46,214 bases of DNA from NCBI GenBank assembly GCA_002686885.1, contig NYYT01000017.1, positions 41,063 through 87,276 on the forward strand, read 5' to 3'. The notes under the pieces were generated by a model. It was not told where the DNA came from. It did not search any database and saw only the letters and a program-made list of their open reading frames with translations. The position numbers were made by a program, and so were the translations under genes. This stretch comes from Pedosphaera sp. (GTDB taxonomy: Bacteria > Verrucomicrobiota > Verrucomicrobiia > Limisphaerales > AAA164-E04). Position 1 is the stretch's first letter, and every line of letters starts with the position of its first letter. Below are positions 29,876-41,271 of the stretch, one piece after another.

Positions 29876-32752
29876 ATGAAGTATCACATCTCACCTATCT
29901 TCCACTCACTGAGCGCCTGCCTATTGGCTGCCTTCGTTTCCATGACTCCTCAGGGGCAGTGTCAGCTTCAAATCAAAGACGGAGATCGCATCGCTCTCAT
30001 CGGGAATTCATTGGCTAGTCGCATGCAATACAGCGGGTGGCTGGAGTCCATGCTCCAAAGCCAATCGGAAGGGAAACATCTGGTGGTAAGGAATTTAGGT
30101 TTTCCGGGCGACCAGGTCGGAAAACGGCCGCGCAATAAAGGTTTCATGACGCCCGAGGAGTATCTCACCCATTGCGAGGCTGATATCATCTTTGCCATGT
30201 TTGGCTACAACGAATCCTTCGCGGGTGAAGCGGGATTGGAAGCTTTCTCCAAGTCGACGGTCGACATGATCGACCGTTACCGCGATCTCAAACCCAATGG
30301 TGAGTCCGAACCCGTCATCATTCTCTTTTCTCCCATCGCGCACGAGGATCTGGGGGACCGAAACATGCCTGATGGGGTAGAAAACAACGCGCGTCTTGCG
30401 CTCTACACCGCTGCCTTGAGACAGGTGGCCGTTGAAAAAAATGTGACCTTTGTCGATCTTTTTGCTGCCAGTCAGGCGCTCTATCAGGCCTCGGATAAAC
30501 CGCTCACTTTGAATGGTATCCACTTGAACGACGAGGGGAACCGTCTGGTGGGGCAGTTTATCGCCTCCACCTTGCTCAATACCACTTTCTCAGCCACTTC
30601 CCAACTGGAGGCTCTGAGACAACTGGTGCTCGACAAAAATGTGCACTGGTTCAACCGGTATCGTGCAACCGATGGCAATGACGTGTGGGGTGGACGATCC
30701 ACCCTGAAATTTGTCAACGAGCAAACCAATCGGGAGGTGCTCATGCACGAATTGATTCAATTGGACATCATGACAGCCAATCGTGATCTGCGTATCTGGA
30801 TGCATCTGGATGGTCGCAGCAAACCAGTGGATGACAGCAATGTGCCTCCTTCGGTGGCGGTGATTTCCAACGTGGGTGGGGGAAGCCCCAGCTCCAGCGC
30901 CCAGAAGGAGGGTAATTTGAAGTATTTGAGCGGGGAAGCTGGCCTCGAAAAGATGACGGTCCCCGAGGGCTTTGAGGTTGGTTTATTTGCGGACGAAGCG
31001 CGGTTTCCTGAGTTGGTGAACCCCGTGCAACTTGCAGTGGATCCTCAGGGCCGACTGTGGGCCGCTGCCTGGAAAACGTATCCCAAATGGGAGCCGCTGA
31101 AGGAAATGGATGATCGCCTGCTCATCTTGCCGGATGATAATCGGGATGGGGTCGCCGATCGTGCGATTACCTTTGCCAAAGTGCACAATCCAACAGGGTT
31201 TGAATTTTGGAATGGGGGCGTGCTGGTTGCTTCCCAGCCGGATATCCTATTTCTCAAGGATAATGATGGCGATGATGTGGCGGACGAGCGAGTGGTTTAT
31301 CTGGAGGGTATTGGCTCGGCAGATACCCATCATGCCGCCAATGCCTTTGTGTATGGCCCGGATGGTGGCATTTACTGGCAGAGTGGCATCTTTTTGGTCA
31401 ACAACATCGAACACCCCTGGAGTCCTTCGCTCAATACGGGTTCCTCCGGGATGTTCCGATTCGATCCTCGACGCTACCACATCAGTTACCATGCCGATAA
31501 CAGCCCCAATCCTCATGGTGTCAGTTTTGATAAATGGGGCTACCATTACGCGACCGATGGTACGGGGGGGCGAGCCTATCAGGTGGTGCCCGCAGAAAAG
31601 GGGTTCAAGATGCAAAAGCTTCTCGAAATGCAGGTGCGTCCCGTGCCCGCCAATGGGGTGATTTCAAGCCAACAGTTTCCGGAGGACTACCAGGGAAGGT
31701 TCATGATTGCCAACACCATCGGATTCCTAGGGATCAAACAGTATGCATTAGAACGCGATGGTGATAGCGGTAAGGTCTGGGGTGAACCTCTGGGAGATCT
31801 CCTTTCTTCGAGTGATAAAAATTTCCGACCCAGCGACATTGAGTTTGGATCCGACGGGGCCCTCTACATCTCTGACTGGCACAACGTCATTATCGGGCAC
31901 ATGCAGCACAACGTGCGCGACCCGAATCGTGATCATGACTACGGGCGCGTTTATCGTATGACCTACAAAGGCCGGCCCCTTCAATCGCCTGTCGCCATCG
32001 CAGGAGCTTCCCTGGATGCTTTGATGAAAAATCTGGAGCATCCCGTGGATGGCGTGCGTTACCGCACGCGCATCGAACTCAGTGGTCGGCCGACTGCGGA
32101 GGTGGTTCAGGCAGCGCAGCGCTGGATAGGGCAGTGGGATCCAAAGAATGCTGACCATGCTCACCACCTGCTGGAGGGGCTTTGGTTGCATCAGCAACAC
32201 AACGTACGCAACACCGAATTGTTGACCCAACTTCTCCAATCACCGGTGGATCATGTGCGCAATGCCGCACGTACCGTTCAGCATCATTGGTTTGGGTCTG
32301 ATCAAGCCCCACCCACTCTGGAAGCCGAGGACATCCTGGTCACCACGGTTGCCCCAGGGGTGACTTCCCGCACCGATCAATTGGTGGAGGTAACCATCGG
32401 TACGGTTCCTGAAAAAATGAGCTACGATCTCAAGGATTTCGAAGTCAAGGCCGGGGCCACCGTCAAGGTTCGCTTCATCAACCATGATTTCATGCCTCAC
32501 AATATTGTCTTTGGCCGCCCAGGCTCAGCCAATGACATCGGCATGGCGGCCATCGCACTGGGGGCGGATGGTTTTGCCAAGGCCTTCATTCCTGACAATG
32601 ACAAGATCCTCAAGGCCTCCAAATTACTTCAAAGCAAGGAGGAAGAGGTGGTCACATTCAAGGCTCCATCCGAAGCAGGGGACTATGACTATCTATGCAC
32701 CTTTCCTGGACACCATCTGTTGATGCGTGGGGTCATGAAAGTGGTTCCTTGA
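29876..32752 (+). CDS. Multidomain secreted protein: SGNH/GDSL-like domain, PVC-type beta-propeller dehydrogenase-like domain, C-terminal azurin-like cupredoxin
   Basis: IKDGDRIALIGNSLASRMQYSGWLESML...LGFPGDQVGKRP (SGNH-like); NPVQLAVDPQGRLWAAAWKTYPKWEPLKEMDDRLLILPDDNRDGVAD (propeller); FINHDFMPHNIVFG...YLCTFPGHHLLMRGVMKVV (type 1 Cu site). Confidence 0.88.
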   Translation: MKYHISPIFHSLSACLLAAFVSMTPQGQCQLQIKDGDRIALIGNSLASRMQYSGWLESMLQSQSEGKHLVVRNLGFPGDQVGKRPRNKGFMTPEEYLTHCEADIIFAMFGYNESFAGEAGLEAFSKSTVDMIDRYRDLKPNGESEPVIILFSPIAHEDLGDRNMPDGVENNARLALYTAALRQVAVEKNVTFVDLFAASQALYQASDKPLTLNGIHLNDEGNRLVGQFIASTLLNTTFSATSQLEALRQLVLDKNVHWFNRYRATDGNDVWGGRSTLKFVNEQTNREVLMHELIQLDIMTANRDLRIWMHLDGRSKPVDDSNVPPSVAVISNVGGGSPSSSAQKEGNLKYLSGEAGLEKMTVPEGFEVGLFADEARFPELVNPVQLAVDPQGRLWAAAWKTYPKWEPLKEMDDRLLILPDDNRDGVADRAITFAKVHNPTGFEFWNGGVLVASQPDILFLKDNDGDDVADERVVYLEGIGSADTHHAANAFVYGPDGGIYWQSGIFLVNNIEHPWSPSLNTGSSGMFRFDPRRYHISYHADNSPNPHGVSFDKWGYHYATDGTGGRAYQVVPAEKGFKMQKLLEMQVRPVPANGVISSQQFPEDYQGRFMIANTIGFLGIKQYALERDGDSGKVWGEPLGDLLSSSDKNFRPSDIEFGSDGALYISDWHNVIIGHMQHNVRDPNRDHDYGRVYRMTYKGRPLQSPVAIAGASLDALMKNLEHPVDGVRYRTRIELSGRPTAEVVQAAQRWIGQWDPKNADHAHHLLEGLWLHQQHNVRNTELLTQLLQSPVDHVRNAARTVQHHWFGSDQAPPTLEAEDILVTTVAPGVTSRTDQLVEVTIGTVPEKMSYDLKDFEVKAGATVKVRFINHDFMPHNIVFGRPGSANDIGMAAIALGADGFAKAFIPDNDKILKASKLLQSKEEEVVTFKAPSEAGDYDYLCTFPGHHLLMRGVMKVVP

Positions 32753-32826
32753 TCGTGATATCGGGCTTCCCCCCGAGTGTGAGGATCCTCCCACTCGGAA
32801 GACATGAACCCTGCCTTTCAAAAAGT

Positions 32827-32872
32827 AAAAGCGCGTGATCGGAGCAACCCCTTGCTGATCACGCGCTTTTTT
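32827..32872 (+). terminator. Rho-independent terminator, potentially bidirectional
   Basis: AAAAGCGCGTGATC...GATCACGCGCTTTTTT, perfect 14-nt arms, between convergent genes. Confidence 0.9.
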
Positions 32873-32906
32873 CAAACCGAGAAGATCTGCTTTTGGTAGA
32901 TCCTTC

Positions 32907-34262
32907 TCAAATCATCCAGCCGGGACGATATTCCCGTTGGATGAGGTCTGATATATCCATGTTGCGAGCTCTCAAGCGGGTGCTGTCCCACTCGATTTTT
33001 CCATCGACCTTGAGGGCGGCATTGCCTAACAGAATGGCTTCCGTCATCTGGGAGGCGTAATCAAAGCTGGACATGGCATTGCCGCCGCCCTTCATGGCAT
33101 CGACCCACTCGTTTTTCATGGCCTGGTCGCCACCACCGATACGTGGGATCCATGGTTCTGGTGCTTCGAAGTCCTTGAAACTGCCCCCGGGGAGAAGCTT
33201 CCAATCAGAACCGTAATCGTTGGGGGAATAGAGAACCCCCTTGTCACCGACCAAGAGGGAACCACTGTTGGTAGGCTTTTCTCCGTGGAACAAATCCATG
33301 GGCGGCAGGTTTTTCTTTCCATCGGGGAATTTGCCCTCGTACCAGAAGTAGGAAACCGGCGGCATGATGCCCCTGGCTCCGAATTCAGTGCGCGTCGTTG
33401 CCCAAGCTGGGAAGGTTTCCTGATTGATGGGGCCATGATCCAAGGCTTCAATACTCAACGGATGACCCAGCTTGAGTGCCATGAATGCCAGGTTCGCCGT
33501 ATGACAGCTCATGTCACCAATGGCTCCCGTGCCGAAATCCCACCAACCACGCCATTTGAAGGGGTGGTAGGCGTTGTGGTAAGGACGATCGGGTGCTGGG
33601 CCGAGAAAAAGATACCAATCCACATGGTTTGGAACAGCCATGGCTTCCGGGGGTCTTGCCGTGATGGAAGGCGCCTGAGGCCAGACCGGTCGGTTGGTCC
33701 AAACGTGCACTTCTCTCACGGGACCAATAGCTCCTGATTGGATCACTTCCACTCCTTTTCTCAGGCCGTCTGATGCTGTCCCTTGATTCCCCATTTGGGT
33801 GGTGACATTGTATTGCCGAGCTGCTTGACCCATACGGCGGGCCTCGTAGACGGAATGAGTCAAAGGTTTTTGACAGTAGACGTGTTTGCCCAGGCTCATG
33901 GCCATCAAACCAGCGGGAGCATGGGTGTGATCGGGCGTGCTGATGGTGACCGCATCAATTTCCGTATGCATTTCTTCAAGCATTTTGCGGAAATCTTTGT
34001 ATTTTTTTGCTTTTGGAAACTTTTGGGCCTTGGCGTCGAGGTGACCGAGATCAATGTCACAAATCGCAACGACATCCCCGAGATTGCCTGCTTGATCAAT
34101 ATCACCAGAGCCCTTGCCGCCGACGCCAATGCCGGCAAAGGCGATACGTTCATTGGCCCCAAAAACGCTTTTCGGGAAAAAATTAAAGGCAAAAGCCGAG
34201 GCCGAGGCAGTGCCCAGGAAGGATCTCCTGGAAACGTAGGTTTTGGAGTAAGTCTTTTTCAT
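32907..34262 (-). CDS. Gfo/Idh/MocA-family oxidoreductase with Tat signal
   Basis: SRRSFLGTASASAFAFNFFPKSVFG; RIAFAGIGVGGKGSGDIDQAG; DAVTISTPDHTHAPAGLMAMSLGKHVYCQKPLTHSVYEAR. Confidence 0.94.
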   Translation of the reverse strand: MKKTYSKTYVSRRSFLGTASASAFAFNFFPKSVFGANERIAFAGIGVGGKGSGDIDQAGNLGDVVAICDIDLGHLDAKAQKFPKAKKYKDFRKMLEEMHTEIDAVTISTPDHTHAPAGLMAMSLGKHVYCQKPLTHSVYEARRMGQAARQYNVTTQMGNQGTASDGLRKGVEVIQSGAIGPVREVHVWTNRPVWPQAPSITARPPEAMAVPNHVDWYLFLGPAPDRPYHNAYHPFKWRGWWDFGTGAIGDMSCHTANLAFMALKLGHPLSIEALDHGPINQETFPAWATTRTEFGARGIMPPVSYFWYEGKFPDGKKNLPPMDLFHGEKPTNSGSLLVGDKGVLYSPNDYGSDWKLLPGGSFKDFEAPEPWIPRIGGGDQAMKNEWVDAMKGGGNAMSSFDYASQMTEAILLGNAALKVDGKIEWDSTRLRARNMDISDLIQREYRPGWMI

Positions 34263-34454
34263 GGCTTATTTAGGTTTGGGATAAGCCTTTACTAAACGCC
34301 CTACGGCGACTGGAAGCAAGTTCTGAAAATGGGAAACCTGCTTCGGTGGTCGAACCAAGGCGATTGACCTGATGACATTTGGGTTTGCATGCTGTCAGAT
34401 TTGTTTAAGAATGTGGCGCTATTAGATCAAACCCAGGTCTTTGATTTTCAGTCT

Positions 34455-35189
34455 ATGAAACGTTCACTTGGTCGCGGATTGGAGGAACTCATGAAAACCT
34501 CCCGAGCAACTTCCAAAGCGGAGGGAAGCTCACAAGAAGTGTCCGACAGTCGTTTGGGGGAGGGCCCTCCAGAGGATCGTTGTGCATCCCAAGGGGGCAT
34601 TTCCAGGCTGATGAGAGGCCGCGCTTCTCATGTGGATGACGCCTCATCCGAAGGTTCAGCCCGTTTTGGCCCGGAAAGGGTCGCATCTTCAGCTGAAAGC
34701 GTTGGTTCGATCGAGCCCATGGGCTTCGCGCCCAGTTGGGTTTTTTACCTTGCTGATGCCATGGTCATGTTACTCGTATTATGGCATTGGATTCAGTCTC
34801 TCTCAGAGGGAAGGGATCCCTCCTGGGTTCTTTCCTTGGGTGCCACGCTGACCGCAGCTGGATTAGGTGTCTATCCTTGGCTGCGGAACCTTAAATACCT
34901 CGAAGGAGCGTCTACGCTAGTGCATCTTCCACGATGGAGTTGGATTCGCGAAAGCAACCTTGATGGGGAGAAAAAGGATTTTGTAGTGCATTTGCAGTAT
35001 CCTCCGGCTGCCGTTGAAATGCTCCAAACCAGCTGGGGTGAAATTCAACCTCGACCTGTCTGGTTTGCGGGTGTCCCCGATCTCACCCCTGATCAGTTGC
35101 AAACATTCCTCCGAGAGGCGCAATCGTTTTTTCAGGAGCAGTGCGAGGACTCTTCTTCGAAAGCCTCCTCATGTATTTCCGCCGCTTGA
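34455..35189 (+). CDS. Hypothetical two-TM protein with ParB-like N-terminal peptide
   Basis: MKRSLGRGLEELMKTS at the N-terminus, a low-complexity linker, two hydrophobic segments (WVFYLADAMVMLLVLWHWI; WVLSLGATLTAAGLGVYPWL), then a soluble C-terminal region. Internal ATG chosen over 34389. Confidence 0.6.
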   Translation: MKRSLGRGLEELMKTSRATSKAEGSSQEVSDSRLGEGPPEDRCASQGGISRLMRGRASHVDDASSEGSARFGPERVASSAESVGSIEPMGFAPSWVFYLADAMVMLLVLWHWIQSLSEGRDPSWVLSLGATLTAAGLGVYPWLRNLKYLEGASTLVHLPRWSWIRESNLDGEKKDFVVHLQYPPAAVEMLQTSWGEIQPRPVWFAGVPDLTPDQLQTFLREAQSFFQEQCEDSSSKASSCISAA

Positions 35190-35495
35190 AGTGGTCGGTC
35201 TTGAAAAAAAGTTTTCACCCAAAGGGCGGCATGGAGTCATGGTTCTTTAGGGTTTGTTTGTTAACATGCCGAGGCTTTCGCTAACGCCTGGAGTCTGTCT
35301 GATTGGAGAAAAATTACATTTCAGTTGTAAGCAATTGAAATTCAATAATTAAAGTTTAGCGTTTTGTCTTTAGGCAGTTTTTTCAAAGCGTTTACCTCTA
35401 GCGCCGATTTGCGACATTTCCCCTGGACAATAACAAAAGATTTTTAACGCGTTTTGTCGTAAATTTGGGCAGCAAACCGATTGCGAAATAAGCTG

Positions 35496-35524
35496 TTGAC
35501 AATTCGTTTTGATGTTTGATTGAT
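35496..35524 (+). promoter_or_regulatory. Possible sigma-70-like promoter upstream of the di-heme peroxidase gene
   Basis: TTGACA (35496-35501), 17-nt spacer, ATTGAT (35519-35524), in a locally AT-rich intergenic region. The -10 match is weak. Confidence 0.3.
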
Positions 35525-35593
35525 GCTCCTATTAAACGTCCATCTCGTCTTAACCTAACATGAAGTGGTCGTTTTTTAAAATAATTTATAGCC

Positions 35594-37524
35594 ATGAAAC
35601 AAAGCGTAAGTTTTCTCCTTCTTTTCTCGCTTCCTTCATCGTTTTTCAACCAAGCGGTCTCACGGAGACGCTTCTCGACAACACGACTCAGCTCCAAGCG
35701 AAACCAACGCCCGGCTCCTTTGCTCTCAAGGGGCACCACGGTCGTGTCCTCGGCTTCACCACCGGTCAGGATGCCTACCGGATTGATTCCTTCAGTGTGC
35801 TGGTTGATCAGAACGATACGGCCAAAAATGCGACGGCGGATCTGGGGGTCACGGTCGCTCTTTTTCGCATGGTGGAAGATGCGGGTCAAAAACGGGTTCC
35901 ATTCGGTCCGGCATTGGTCACTCAGACCTTCACGCTTATGGGGGTTCCCCACCAGTCAAAGACACCTGCCTTTTATACTTTTGAGTTGAATGGCTTCGAA
36001 ATCGGAGCTGGACAATCTTACGCGATCGGCCTGGTGGGTGTGACGGGGTTGAAGACGAACCCAGGTTCCTTACGGTGGAGAATGTGTGGTGGAGATAATC
36101 CTGTCATGGACAGTCCATCCGGCTGGTCTTACGAATCCTGGTTCACCAGCAACAGTGGTGGAAGCTCATGGGGCAATCGCAACAGCAAAGACACGGCTGT
36201 TTTCATGGAAGGCACGCGTCTCGAAGAGCCCGTGCTCCCATTGCCGCTTCCCCTTGAAGATGCTGATTACCACGATGAAGGGCAACCCAACCTTGCCAAG
36301 GTTGAGCTCGGCAAGTTGCTCTTCTTTGATAAATTGCTCAGTGGCAACAAAAACATCGCATGTGCGACCTGTCATCACCCCTTGACTGGCACAACCGATT
36401 CCCTCTCCCTTTCAGTCGGCGAAGGTGGGCGGTCTCTCGGCATGAGCAGAGTGGAGTCGGACATCATTCACGAGCGTGTGCCACGCAACTCGCCCGCCTT
36501 GTTCAACCTGGGTGCCAAGGAATTCAAAACTTTCTTCCATGATGGTCGGGTGCTCGAAAATCCCTATGCAGAGCCAGGTGACTTTATCTCTCCTGCAGGG
36601 TCCGATTTGCCCGAGGGTTTTGACAATGCCCTCGCGGTGCAGGCCATGTTTCCTGTCACATCGCCCACCGAAATGGCAGGTCAATATGATGGTGGCACTG
36701 ATGTCTCGGAAAACGATATTGCAAGTAGGGCTGCTGCGGGAGACCTGCCAGGGATCTGGAGCCTTCTTACTGAGCGTCTTCAAGGTGTGGATGAGTATGT
36801 TGTACTCTTTAAAAGTGTCTACCCTGATGAAGTGAAAGAGGCGAGCGATATCACCTTTGTGCATGCTGCCAATGCTATTGCTGCCTTCGAAGCAAGCCAG
36901 TGGCGAGCCGATCAGTCGCCCTTTGATCAGTATTTGCAGGGATCGGAAGATGCTTTGAATGCGTCACAATTGAGGGGTATGAAGCTTTTTTATGGTAAGG
37001 CGGAGTGTGCGGATTGCCATTCCGGCCAATTGTTGACCGATCAAAGTTTTCACGCCATTGGCATGCCGCAGCTCGGTCCCGGCAAGGGAGATGGCGTCGA
37101 TGGTTACGAGGATTTCGGGCGCGAACGTGTGGCGGGTGAGTCTCGCGATCGTTACAAGTTCCGCACTCCGGCTCTGCGAAACGTTGCTCTCACAGGGCCT
37201 TGGGGGCATGCCGGGTCTTACCGACGTCTCAAGGATGTGGTGATGCATCACCTTCAGCCTGAGAGCAGTCTCAGGCAATACGATCGTTGTCAGGCCATCC
37301 TCCCTTCGGTGCCGGCTGCGGATGTCACGGATTGGGCGTGCATGGAGGATGATCAAGCGGTTCAGGCCATCGCGGATCGCGTCGAAATCATGCCGCTCGA
37401 ATTGAATGCCAACGAAATAAACGATCTGGTCTCCTTTCTCCAAGCATTGACCGATGCCTCTTCCCTCAACGTTCTCAGCCAGATCCCCCTCTCGGTTCCC
37501 AGCGGCTTGCCGGTCGGTGATTAA
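35594..37524 (+). CDS. Di-heme cytochrome c peroxidase/MauG-like protein with N-terminal anchor-like domain; apparent frameshift near 35641-35647
   Basis: CATCHHPLTG and CADCHSG heme motifs; NSPALFNLGAKEFKTFFHDGRVLENP; RTPALRNVALTGPWGHAGSYRRLKDVVMHH. The main frame opens at 35560, but a better signal peptide starts at 35594 in another frame. Confidence 0.8.
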
Positions 37525-37545
37525 GGGTTTCCTCACTTCCCATGG

Positions 37546-40500
37546 CTACAACGCATGAATCATGGTGGTGATGGCTTTGAGTTGGGCCGTGGCCTTCTTG
37601 GTTTCAAGACGAGGAAATTTTCCCTGAACCATCATCCACTCATCGTTGCGCTTCAGCTTTAATCTAAGCTTGGAGGTCTCCATCTCGGAGATGCCCTTCC
37701 TGAAGGCTTGCCACTTCAAATCGGCCAAGAGCAAGAGTCTCTCGACCATTTCGGGCAAAGGGCCGTAGCGATCCCTCAGTTCGCTTTTCAGCGACTGGCT
37801 TCCATCGGTATCGTGGATTTGTGCGATTTTGCGATAGATTTCGATACGTTGCTGCGGCTCCTGCACGTAGGAATGCGGTAGGTAGCAGGCCTCTTTGACT
37901 AGCACAGCTTCCGGCTGGATGGTCTCCATCATGCCATCACTGCTTTCCACCATGGTGGCCGTCTCCCGAGGAATCTGGATGTGCTCAGCCTTGGTTTTCC
38001 GGGGATGTTGTTGTTTTTTTGGGGAGGAATTTTTTTGTGGGGTCACTTCCTCAGGGCTCATGGCGAGAAAATCCAGATGGACGCGAATGTCAATGCGTGG
38101 AGCGCTAGTTTCGCCCTGGAGGGATTGAATGCTTTGTTTGAGCAGCTGACAGTAAAGGTCAAACCCGATGGCGGTGATGTGTCCGCTTTGTTGGGCTCCC
38201 AGCAAATTGCCTGCACCTCGAATCTCCAGATCCCGCATCGCAATCTTGAATCCGCTTCCAAGTTTGGAATATTGTTTCATCGCACTCAGCCGCTTGCGCG
38301 CATCGGTCAGCAGCCCTGCGTGCCGTGGCAGAAGCAGGTAGGCGTATGCCTGGTGTTTGTAGCGCCCCACTCGCCCCCTGAGCTGGTAGAGCTCGCTCAA
38401 TCCGAATCGATCTGCTCGATCGATCATGATGGTATTGGCGTTTGGGATATCAATGCCACTTTCGATAATGGTCGTGGAAACCAGAATGTCTGCCTCTCCG
38501 TTGATGAATTGCCTCATGACCCCTTCAAGTATCTTGGCCTCCATTTGACCATGGCCAATCACGATGCGGGCTTCTGGTACGAGGGCCTGAATGCGTGAGG
38601 CAACCGCTTCGATGGTGCTGACCCGATTGTGCAGGAAATAAACCTGCCCTTGTCGCTGGAGCTCTCTTCGGAGGGCATTCTGTATGACTTCTTCGTCGAA
38701 CGGAATCACGATGGTTTCCACAGGAAGGCGGTCCTGCGGTGGAGTTTCGATGGTGCTCATGTCACGGGCCCCCATGAGTGCCAGGTGCAGGGTTCTCGGG
38801 ATCGGGGTAGCACTCAAGGTAAGGACGTCCACGAGCTTGCGCATTTGCTTGAAGGACTCTTTCTGAGCCACTCCAAAACGCTGTTCTTCATCGATGATGA
38901 CCAGGCCAAGATTTTTGAAGGCGACGCTCTTTTGGATCAGCTTGTGCGTGCCAATGACGATGTCGACCGATCCGGTAGCCAGTTGTTGAATGACGGCCTT
39001 TGCCTGTGAAGGTTTTTGAAAACGAGAGAGCCATTCCACTCGAATGGGGTAGGGGGCCATTCGGTCGGCAAAGGTGTTGTAGTGTTGTTGTGCCAACACT
39101 GTGGTCGGAACCAACACCGCCACCTGACGACCTCCCATGACGGCCTTGAATGCTGCGCGTATGGCGACCTCGGTTTTACCGAAGCCCACGTCTCCGCACA
39201 CCAATCGATCCATCGCCTTGGGCCTCTCCATGTCTTTCTTGGTGGCGTCAATCGCATCCCACTGGTCTTGCGTTTCCTCATGCGGAAAGGCACTTTCAAA
39301 TTCCCGCTGCCAGGCTCCATCGGTTTCAAAAGCAAAACCCGATTCGGCATCGCGCATGGCCTGGATTTTCAGCAAGTCTCCAGCCAGGTCTCTGACCGCT
39401 TTTTCGGCCTGGTTTTTCGTGGTCTGCCAACGTTTGCTTCCCAAAGTGTTCAGAGGCGGCCGAGACTTACCTCCACCGATATACTTGCTGACAAGATGTG
39501 CTTCACTGACGGGGACATAGAGCTTGGGAGGGCTCTCACTCCAGCCTTTGGAGGCATATTCAATGACCAGGTATTCGGCCCCTTGCTCCGAAGTTTCCTG
39601 CCCGGGTTTGGATGCCATGGCGGGCAGTCGTCTGAGCCCCTGGAAGCGACCAATACCGTGCTGGAGATGCACCACATAATCTCCTTCTTCCAGATCTGAA
39701 AAATCTATCTGCATGATGGAGCGAGTGGCAACGGCATGGGCACTTTTCAGTCGGCGAGGTCGCTGGATCTTGTATCGACCGAATATTTCAGCATCCGTCA
39801 CCACGACCCATTGGAGGGCTTCGGCAATCATCCCTTCCCTCAGGGTGCCGATGAGCACTTGGGGCTGAGAGCTCCCATCCTTATCCAGGCGATGCTCCGC
39901 CCAGATTTCGCTGAAACGGTGGGCCTCTGCTTCGTGATGGCATACCACGACGACGGTAAAACCCTGCCTGAGCCATCGGTGCATCTGTTCCATGAAGTCC
40001 TTCCGCTGCGCTTCCATGACAGGCATTTCGGGGCGAATAGTGCCCATCGGACGATAATGGCTCATGGATTCCATCTGGGGGTCGAACAGGCTCCAACCCT
40101 TTTCCTCGGAGAAACCGAGTGCATGAGGATCCCCGGGCAAAGGACTGGTGGGTTCCAGAGAGTGGTTGACGAATGACGTCCCCAGGGCTTTTTGGAGGAC
40201 TTGGTCCCAGTCAAGGTAGTAAGGGTCTTCTTCCGGAACTTCGATCAAATAGTCCTCTGCCGATTCCTGGATGGATCCAGGATCACACCACACCAAGCAA
40301 GTCCCGGTGGGAAGGAAATTAAACAGAGAGGCAAAGGCCATAGAGTCACGATTTGCTTCCACGGCTTTTTTGAGAAGCCCTAACTCCCCGCCTGGCGAAA
40401 AGGTCAGATGCTCCATCGTCTCTCGGCTTTTTTGGGTGTTGGGGTCAAAGCTGCGTATGGAGGTGATTTCATCTCCGAAAAATTCGATGCGCGTCGGCCA

Positions 40501-41157
40501 TGGGTGGGTCATCACAAACACATCCAGGATGCCGCCTCTCAGGGAAATCTCTCCTTTTTGAGTCACCTTTGCCTCGGGCTCATAAGCCTGTTCCTCCAAC
40601 CATTCGACGAGATCGAGCGGGTCCATCTGATCGCCTACCCGGATGCTTTTCATGCTTGCGGTCAGCACCTCAGGTGCCAGCGTTCGCTGCATCAGGGCTT
40701 GAATGGAGGTCACCACGACGGGGGCGAGCGATGTGGGTTCAGACTCGGAATCTCGCCACGAAAGCAATTGGCACAGGGTATCGAGTCGTTCGGTGATGAT
40801 ATCGGCGTGAGGCAGTTTGTCTTCATGGGGCAGGTGCTCCCATGCCGGATAAAACAGAGGGCGCCGGGCGGTTGAGGGCTTTTCATCTCGCGTTCCAGCC
40901 CATTGAAGCCACGTCTCCGCATCTTGCTGCAATAATTCCTGTGACTTGAGGCCGTCCGCGATGATCAACACCGGTTGATGGGGCAGAAGGGCAGCTCGTT
41001 GGACGGCCATGAAGGCCCAGCAAGCCGATGGGATGCCACCCCATCGGGCATGACTCTGCTGGATGTTGGCAGCCAAAGAAGACCATCCATGGCTGGATTC
41101 CCACTGCCATGATGGTTGTCGTGCTACATGTCGTTCCTGGCGCCCAGCCTTACTCAC
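37546..41157 (-). CDS. mfd: Transcription-repair coupling factor Mfd
   Basis: [17 protein letters not shown] (RID), [119 protein letters not shown]. 1203 aa. Confidence 0.98.
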   Translation of the reverse strand: MSKAGRQERHVARQPSWQWESSHGWSSLAANIQQSHARWGGIPSACWAFMAVQRAALLPHQPVLIIADGLKSQELLQQDAETWLQWAGTRDEKPSTARRPLFYPAWEHLPHEDKLPHADIITERLDTLCQLLSWRDSESEPTSLAPVVVTSIQALMQRTLAPEVLTASMKSIRVGDQMDPLDLVEWLEEQAYEPEAKVTQKGEISLRGGILDVFVMTHPWPTRIEFFGDEITSIRSFDPNTQKSRETMEHLTFSPGGELGLLKKAVEANRDSMAFASLFNFLPTGTCLVWCDPGSIQESAEDYLIEVPEEDPYYLDWDQVLQKALGTSFVNHSLEPTSPLPGDPHALGFSEEKGWSLFDPQMESMSHYRPMGTIRPEMPVMEAQRKDFMEQMHRWLRQGFTVVVVCHHEAEAHRFSEIWAEHRLDKDGSSQPQVLIGTLREGMIAEALQWVVVTDAEIFGRYKIQRPRRLKSAHAVATRSIMQIDFSDLEEGDYVVHLQHGIGRFQGLRRLPAMASKPGQETSEQGAEYLVIEYASKGWSESPPKLYVPVSEAHLVSKYIGGGKSRPPLNTLGSKRWQTTKNQAEKAVRDLAGDLLKIQAMRDAESGFAFETDGAWQREFESAFPHEETQDQWDAIDATKKDMERPKAMDRLVCGDVGFGKTEVAIRAAFKAVMGGRQVAVLVPTTVLAQQHYNTFADRMAPYPIRVEWLSRFQKPSQAKAVIQQLATGSVDIVIGTHKLIQKSVAFKNLGLVIIDEEQRFGVAQKESFKQMRKLVDVLTLSATPIPRTLHLALMGARDMSTIETPPQDRLPVETIVIPFDEEVIQNALRRELQRQGQVYFLHNRVSTIEAVASRIQALVPEARIVIGHGQMEAKILEGVMRQFINGEADILVSTTIIESGIDIPNANTIMIDRADRFGLSELYQLRGRVGRYKHQAYAYLLLPRHAGLLTDARKRLSAMKQYSKLGSGFKIAMRDLEIRGAGNLLGAQQSGHITAIGFDLYCQLLKQSIQSLQGETSAPRIDIRVHLDFLAMSPEEVTPQKNSSPKKQQHPRKTKAEHIQIPRETATMVESSDGMMETIQPEAVLVKEACYLPHSYVQEPQQRIEIYRKIAQIHDTDGSQSLKSELRDRYGPLPEMVERLLLLADLKWQAFRKGISEMETSKLRLKLKRNDEWMMVQGKFPRLETKKATAQLKAITTMIHAL

Positions 41158-41271
41158 GTCCGTTCATTGATTCGAAGGAGATTACCATTCGTCAAGCTTT
41201 CAGGTTTTTTGTCTGCTGATGGTCCCTCCATACTTGTCATGCACGATCATTGACCTAAACTTCTCTTCTGT

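Noticed and set aside
35398-35952. 184-aa minus-strand ORF upstream of and overlapping the peroxidase 5' end
   Set aside because: Arg/Lys-rich with no recognisable domain, and antisense to the peroxidase N-terminal domain.
39016-39699. 227-aa plus-strand ORF inside mfd
   Set aside because: Antisense to highly conserved Mfd motifs; shadow ORF.
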